From: Pirellula staleyi DSM 6068
Lineage (GTDB): Bacteria > Planctomycetota > Planctomycetia > Pirellulales > Pirellulaceae
NCBI GenBank assembly: GCA_945900945.1
Contig: CAMDKL010000007.1
Span: 1-64,000, forward strand
Direction: 5' to 3'
DNA: 64,000 nt
Notes under the pieces: model-generated
The model's input: the letters and a program-made list of their open reading frames with translations, nothing else
What the model was told of the DNA's origin: nothing
Databases searched by the model: none
Translations under genes and position numbers: made by a program
In this document: positions 58,871-64,000 of the stretch, piece after piece
How the letters are laid out: the number at the start of each line of letters is the position of its first letter
Numbering within the stretch: the stretch's first letter is position 1

Positions 58871-59629
58871 TTATGTTTGCCTCTTTTGCAGCGATGCGTT
58901 GACGGTTTTGATGTACGCGCGGCCGGCCTTGGTGTACGGATGGAATAGATTGAAATACAGGATGTACCAAATCGCCGCTACGCCGTCCCATGTCCCTATT
59001 TTTTTTCCTTCTTCATAGGTTCGCCCATAATACGAAATCGGAACTTCGTAAGTCCTTGCTCGCGTTTTGCATACCATTGCAGTTATCTCTACCTCCATAC
59101 CGAACCCGCTACTTTGCAAACGGATTGGAAGGATCACGTCGCGATGAAACGCTTTGTAGCACGTCTCAATGTCCGACATGTTGCGATTCGTCAATATATT
59201 ACTGAGGCAGGTCAAGAATTTATTGGCAAGATAGTGGTAATAATACAAAACGCGCGATGCTCGCTTGACCATAAAACGACTGCCGTAAACAACATCTGCA
59301 ACTCCCTCGACGATCGGAGAAATAATTTCTGGAATCTCGCTTGGGTCGTATTCTAAGTCCGCATCTTGAACGATCAATATGTCTCCTGCGCTTTCGGAAA
59401 TCGCTCTGGAGATGGCTGCCGTCTTGCCAAGATTTTTGGTATGTGAAAAGAATCGGATCACAGGATGGATTGCTGCCAATTGCTGAACCATACGACCTGT
59501 TGTATCGGTTGATCCATCGTCGACCACAATGATTTCCCGCTCGCCAACGGGCAAATCAAGCAGCTTAAGCAAAACGCGTTCAATCGTTTTTTCTTCGTTG
59601 TACGCGGGTACTAAAATAGAAACTCTCAA
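58871..59629 (-). CDS. Family 2 glycosyltransferase (dolichol-phosphate mannosyltransferase-like)
   Basis: MRVSILVPAYNEEKTIERVL, IIVVDDGSTDTTGRM, ILIVQDADLEYDPSEIPEI. Confidence 0.94.
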   Translation of the reverse strand: MRVSILVPAYNEEKTIERVLLKLLDLPVGEREIIVVDDGSTDTTGRMVQQLAAIHPVIRFFSHTKNLGKTAAISRAISESAGDILIVQDADLEYDPSEIPEIISPIVEGVADVVYGSRFMVKRASRVLYYYHYLANKFLTCLSNILTNRNMSDIETCYKAFHRDVILPIRLQSSGFGMEVEITAMVCKTRARTYEVPISYYGRTYEEGKKIGTWDGVAAIWYILYFNLFHPYTKAGRAYIKTVNASLQKRQT

Positions 59630-59640
59630 GGCGATTTTCC

Positions 59641-60378
59641 TTAGTAGTATTGCTGGTTGACTGGCTTGATCACAATTTCAGGAACGTGCACTCGTTCGGG
59701 CAAGCAGGCCAAACCAACGACAACTTGAGCGATATCCTCGGGCAACAACATCTTTTGACGGTGTTCGTCCGTGACTGGCGTTGGTCTCTGTTCCAGGATA
59801 GGAGTGTCCACTTCACCGGGGTACACATTAGTGACACGAATATTCTCCGTACACACTTCATTCGAAACACAGGTTCCAAGTGCCGACATCGCAAACTTGC
59901 TCGCAGAGTAGGCGACCCCTCCTAGTGCAATCGCGCGTTTTCCAGCCACGCTTGAGATATTGATAATCATGCCGTTCTTCCGAGTTCTCATTTGAGGCAG
60001 GACTGAGTAAATACAGTTGTACGCCCCCGTTGCATTGATCGCCATAACCTGATCCCATTGGTCAGGTTCCATGCTATTGATGGAGCGATCGCGAATGTTG
60101 ACGCCAGCCGCGTTGACCAAGATATCGACTTGGCCTAGGTTTTCGGCCACCCACTCAAAAAACGATTCGACGCTAGCTCGCGTTGCGACGTCTAGCGTAT
60201 GGCCGATCAAGTGATTGCCAGCTGTTTTGACTGCTTCTGCAATCGCCAGCTCGCGGCGGGACCCAATCGCTACCTTTGCACCGTTTTGCGCAAATAGGTT
60301 CGCGATCGCGAATCCTATTCCGGTGGCTCCACCTGTTACGACGACTTGCTTTTTTTTCAGTAAGTTTGAATCGATCAT
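59641..60378 (-). CDS. SDR-family oxidoreductase
   Basis: VVTGGATGIGFAIANLFAQNGAKV (TGxxxGxG), NAAGVN, YSASKFAM. Confidence 0.94.
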   Translation of the reverse strand: MIDSNLLKKKQVVVTGGATGIGFAIANLFAQNGAKVAIGSRRELAIAEAVKTAGNHLIGHTLDVATRASVESFFEWVAENLGQVDILVNAAGVNIRDRSINSMEPDQWDQVMAINATGAYNCIYSVLPQMRTRKNGMIINISSVAGKRAIALGGVAYSASKFAMSALGTCVSNEVCTENIRVTNVYPGEVDTPILEQRPTPVTDEHRQKMLLPEDIAQVVVGLACLPERVHVPEIVIKPVNQQYY

Positions 60379-60436
60379 TCTTGGAGTTTTTACTTTAAAA
60401 TTTGTCGGGAAAGTGGACCATTTGGCTGACGCCCAA

Positions 60437-60553
60437 TGGCACTCACTTTAAACAATTCTCGCTGTCCTCGGGCTTCGTATTAGGCCAATTTGCCAGCGAA
60501 TTTAGGCCCGGGGCTAGTGCCCGCCGGTTCACGAAATAGCAAAGTGAGTTCCA
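60437..60553. repeat. Dispersed 117-bp hairpin repeat element
   Basis: TGGCACTCACTTT/AAAGTGAGTTCCA ends (one mismatch); same core as 57837..57953. Confidence 0.88.
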
Positions 60554-60789
60554 TTTGGCTGACGCCAATGGCTAAATCCTTTCGTCCTTTCAGGACTAAG
60601 AACAGTACGAGGCTCCTGTTGCAAGCTTCTCATTAAGTTATAGCTTCTCGTATTGCTAGCGTTCCGGCAAGTTTGACTCGTACAGGTCGAAGATTTAATG
60701 GGAGGATTCGTTTTTGGCGAAAAACCATACAATCATCGCCAGCCAAACTGCCCCGTTACGCATTCCTCCACTTCAATAGAAGAATTTGC

Positions 60790-62112
60790 ATGCATCATTC
60801 TACCAAACCTCAAGTTATTGTGATCGGCGGCGGTTTCGGCGGCATGGCATGTGTTCGAGCATTGCGAGGAGTCGATATTGAAATCAAATTGGTGGATCGT
60901 CGCAATTTTCACTTGTTCCAACCGCTTCTCTACCAAGTTGCTTCCGGCGGATTATCGCCGGCCAACATCGCTGCGCCACTCCGCAGCATTTTCCGAAGAC
61001 AGAAGAACATACAAGTGCTATTGGGTTCGGTCGTCGATTTCAACCTAAGCGATCGGACGGTCATTTTGGAAGATCAGATTTCAATCCCCTTCGATTACTT
61101 GATCGTCGCGACGGGATCCACTCACCACTACTTTGGACGGGATGCTGAATGGGAACCGCTTGCACCAGGGCTCAAAACTATTGAGGACGCGACTGAAATT
61201 CGTCGACGTGTGTTAACGGCATTTGAACAGGCCGAACGAACCGTTGATCTTGCCAAGAGAGCTTCACTTTTGACCTTTGTGGTGGTAGGCGGCGGGCCGA
61301 CCGGCGTTGAAATGGCCGGCTCAATTTGTGAGCTTGCTCATCAGTCGATGAAAAACGACTTCCGATCTATCGATCCCGCGTCGGCCCGCATTATCTTGAT
61401 CGAAAACAGCAAGTTGATTTTGGACAAGTATCACGTTTCGCTTTCGGAAACCGCGACACGCGATTTGAAAGCACTGGGGGCCGAGATATGGAACGAAACT
61501 CGACTTTTAGAAATCTTCACGGACCACGTTATCGTGAGCCAAGGAGGAAACGCTAAACGACTCGAAACCAACACAGTGATTTGGGCGGCGGGAGTCAAGG
61601 CCTGTCGGCTTGGCAAGAAGCTCGCGGATGCGATGCAAACACCGAACCAAGTCGATCGTTCCGGTCGCGTGGTGGTCGATTCCCAATGCGCCGTTACCGG
61701 ACATCCCAATATTTTCGTAATCGGTGATCTGGCCGCATTCAGCGCTCCAAACGGGAATACATTGCCAGGAGTAGCGCCTGTCGCAGTACAACAAGGTGAC
61801 TATGTTGGAGGCCTGATTGCCAAGTCGGTTCGTGGCAGTCGACCAACGCAACCGTTTCAGTACTGGGACAAAGGAAACATGGCAACGATTGGCCGTTCGC
61901 GCGCAATCGTCGAAGCGGGAAAAATTCGCATGAGCGGGAAAATCGCTTGGCTCGTTTGGCTCTTCATTCACATCATGTACCTTGCTCGTTTCGAAAATCG
62001 AATTCTCGTTCTTTTTCAATGGTTTTGGAACTACATTAGTCGAAATCGAACAGCCCGGCTTATCACGGGCGCAAAGGAACAAAATGTACAAGACGTCACC
62101 TTACCTCATTGA
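60790..62112 (+). CDS. ndh: NAD(P)/FAD-dependent oxidoreductase, type II NADH dehydrogenase-like
   Basis: VIVIGGGFGGMACVRAL, FVVVGGGPTGVEMAGSI, IFVIGDLAAF, GVAPVAVQQGDYVGGLIA, C-terminal membrane-anchoring region. Confidence 0.9.
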   Translation: MHHSTKPQVIVIGGGFGGMACVRALRGVDIEIKLVDRRNFHLFQPLLYQVASGGLSPANIAAPLRSIFRRQKNIQVLLGSVVDFNLSDRTVILEDQISIPFDYLIVATGSTHHYFGRDAEWEPLAPGLKTIEDATEIRRRVLTAFEQAERTVDLAKRASLLTFVVVGGGPTGVEMAGSICELAHQSMKNDFRSIDPASARIILIENSKLILDKYHVSLSETATRDLKALGAEIWNETRLLEIFTDHVIVSQGGNAKRLETNTVIWAAGVKACRLGKKLADAMQTPNQVDRSGRVVVDSQCAVTGHPNIFVIGDLAAFSAPNGNTLPGVAPVAVQQGDYVGGLIAKSVRGSRPTQPFQYWDKGNMATIGRSRAIVEAGKIRMSGKIAWLVWLFIHIMYLARFENRILVLFQWFWNYISRNRTARLITGAKEQNVQDVTLPH

Positions 62113-63553
62113 ATACTGGCGAATCGTCCTCTCCGTCTACGGTTCCGCTTTCGGATTGGAGTCCCCATTGTTGCAATCGACGCAAAAGACGTGCACGCGA
62201 AATGTTTAGAATCTTGGCCGCAGAAGTTTTATTTTGCGGGAAACGTTCCAATGCTCGCATGATCATAGTCTTCTCGACATCCTCGAGAATCGCGTCCAGG
62301 TCTACGGACTCATCTCCTTGGGATTGCTCGATGTGAGATACGCACGTTCGAATATTCACGGGAAGATCTTTGTCAGTGAGCTTTTCACTCGTCGCATTTT
62401 TTGTAGCATGGGAAAGTGCATCGGCAAGTTCCTCGATGTCATCCGGCCATGAATAGGCTATTAGGGCTTCTATGAAGCGATCGGTGATTTCTTTTGTCGG
62501 TACGTCCGCACTGCGTTGATCGCAAAACCACGCGCTTATCAACGTAGGTATGTCCTCCAGCCGATCTGCAAGTCTTGGTAAATCGATGCGAAGGATGCTG
62601 GTTCGAGTTAGCACTTGCCGCCATCGCAGGTCAGTCATCGGCAAAGTCTGAATGAACTTGGGATCGCAGGTGGCGATACAAACCGTTGCTTCGTGACTTT
62701 TTAAAAAAGAGGCCAGTATAGCAATGCATTCTTCCGGTAAGCCTTCGAGATTGTCAAGCAAAACGGTTGGCTCTGCTCTTGCGTTGATTTTGCTTTCCTC
62801 AATGACCTCAAGCATGCTTTGCAACAATTCAGCGTCCATCAAAGAGCAGTCTATGCGAATCATTGAATCGCCGATTGAAAATTTGCGATCGTTGGATTGG
62901 AGTCCTTTGCGGCGCGACTGAATGGATTGCGCGAGCCAGGATCGCCCCGATCCTTTTTGACCGAAAACCGTGAGTGATAAAGGATTTGCAATAGCAAGTT
63001 GGACTTGCTCCAGTGCTCGACGTACTTCTACCGATCTGCCTTGCAAGTACCACATGCTATCCAAATGAGCGTACCTGTAGCGATTCTCTCGCATGATTTG
63101 ATGCGTGATAGCAGCTTGTTCGTCTACGAGTTCACGGATTGTGCCCATGGGTGTGGGGCACAACACGCAGAGCACACAGCCTGGGTTTTCCTCCAGAGGA
63201 ATCAGACATCGCATCCACTGCGATTGGGCGAGCGGAATTGTCGGGTCGGTTGGAGATGCATGGATGTTCGGAATGGGTCCAAATTCAGGTTGCAGCTTGA
63301 GGATTCGGCGAGGCCAATGGATCGGTAAAGAGAAGAATGCGGAAAGTTGAGCATTTGGATTTCCGTCGACGGGAATGGGAGAGTTGCAGGACAACCCAAG
63401 TAGGCTTTCGGGAGATCTCCCAACGAGGCGGCCTAATGCCTCATTTGCAAATACGAGCGAATCCTCTTCGGAAATTACGTAGATGGGATTGGATGAACTG
63501 CCAAGCAGCCTTGCAATCTGGCGTTTGGCGATGGAACGGTTGGTTTCATCCAT
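62096..63553 (-). CDS. PAS-AAA-Fis type transcriptional regulator, atypical sigma-54 activator
   Basis: N-terminal PAS-like SNPIYVISEEDSLVFANEALGRLVG; P-loop-like VFGQKGSGRSWLAQSI; C-terminal Fis-like HTH MIMRALERFPQNKTSAAKILNISRARLLRRLQQWGL. Confidence 0.85.
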   Translation of the reverse strand: MDETNRSIAKRQIARLLGSSSNPIYVISEEDSLVFANEALGRLVGRSPESLLGLSCNSPIPVDGNPNAQLSAFFSLPIHWPRRILKLQPEFGPIPNIHASPTDPTIPLAQSQWMRCLIPLEENPGCVLCVLCPTPMGTIRELVDEQAAITHQIMRENRYRYAHLDSMWYLQGRSVEVRRALEQVQLAIANPLSLTVFGQKGSGRSWLAQSIQSRRKGLQSNDRKFSIGDSMIRIDCSLMDAELLQSMLEVIEESKINARAEPTVLLDNLEGLPEECIAILASFLKSHEATVCIATCDPKFIQTLPMTDLRWRQVLTRTSILRIDLPRLADRLEDIPTLISAWFCDQRSADVPTKEITDRFIEALIAYSWPDDIEELADALSHATKNATSEKLTDKDLPVNIRTCVSHIEQSQGDESVDLDAILEDVEKTMIMRALERFPQNKTSAAKILNISRARLLRRLQQWGLQSESGTVDGEDDSPVFNEVR

Positions 63554-63640
63554 GGTGCCCTCTAGATAAACGAAAAAACACTGCGAGATCGAGCGACCAA
63601 CGCAGTGTTGCGGGAATTGGTGTTTTACTATCAGCGCGGT

Positions 63641-63982
63641 TTAGAAGACGTCTGTCAAGAAATGATGGCCCCAATGATAACGCTGCGCAGTTGGATAGTA
63701 GTTTTCCCACTTGCGATTGTAAACTGGAATCTGCATTTCGGCAGGATATCGATGGTAAAGACTATCGCTGCTGCGAAAGTACTCGTTGCCATAGAAGTTC
63801 TGAGGATAGTAAACATACGGATAGTGATTGAAACGTTCGTAGTCGCGATTGCTCGCAGCACCACCCCAAACTCTGCCATATGCCTGAGCCTGTGGCTGGG
63901 CTTGTTGGGCTTGTACGTCGTTATATGAGGCCAGACCAGCGACGAGTGCTAGTGCGGCTACCAAAAAGGTCTTGCGGACCAT
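63641..63982 (-). CDS. Small secreted Tyr/His-rich hypothetical protein
   Basis: Signal peptide MVRKTFLVAALALVAGLASYNDVQAQ; YPYVYYPQNFYGNEYFRSSDSLYHRYPAEMQIPVYNRKW. Confidence 0.75.
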   Translation of the reverse strand: MVRKTFLVAALALVAGLASYNDVQAQQAQPQAQAYGRVWGGAASNRDYERFNHYPYVYYPQNFYGNEYFRSSDSLYHRYPAEMQIPVYNRKWENYYPTAQRYHWGHHFLTDVF

Positions 63983-64000
63983 GTTAAACCCCCCGGTTAA

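Overview
This 64-kb window looks like a planctomycete chromosome segment, probably Pirellulales-like. The evidence is family content: DUF1559 pilin-like proteins, DUF1549/DUF1553 proteins, LEPR-box giant surface proteins with SdrD-B/dockerin modules, FG-GAP/ASPIC-UnbV proteins, FGE and sulfatase genes, and SpoVG carrying a zinc ribbon. Housekeeping genes recognised are sucA, ppdK, pepD, upp, ispE, an NDH-2-like dehydrogenase, an aguB-like amidase, an OtnK-like kinase, flgC-fliE-fliF and tRNA-Leu(UAA). Several loci are decaying: IS4-like and ISAzo13-like transposase remnants, a truncated sulfatase, a broken DUF1559/regulatory-domain lipoprotein pair, a LEPR-box surface protein with at least three lesions, and an internally deleted GxxExxY gene. 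The least explained signals are non-coding. They are (1) a GxxExxY remnant bracketed by 28-bp imperfect inverted repeats, (2) a dispersed family of 117-bp hairpin elements, (3) MITE-like elements with CTAGTGCTTTGT termini, and (4) a 71-bp tandem repeat carrying 9-bp stem/4-nt loop hairpins in a divergent promoter region. No complete, clearly new defence-type or metabolic system was found. All assignments come from reading the sequence and motifs; no database search was run.
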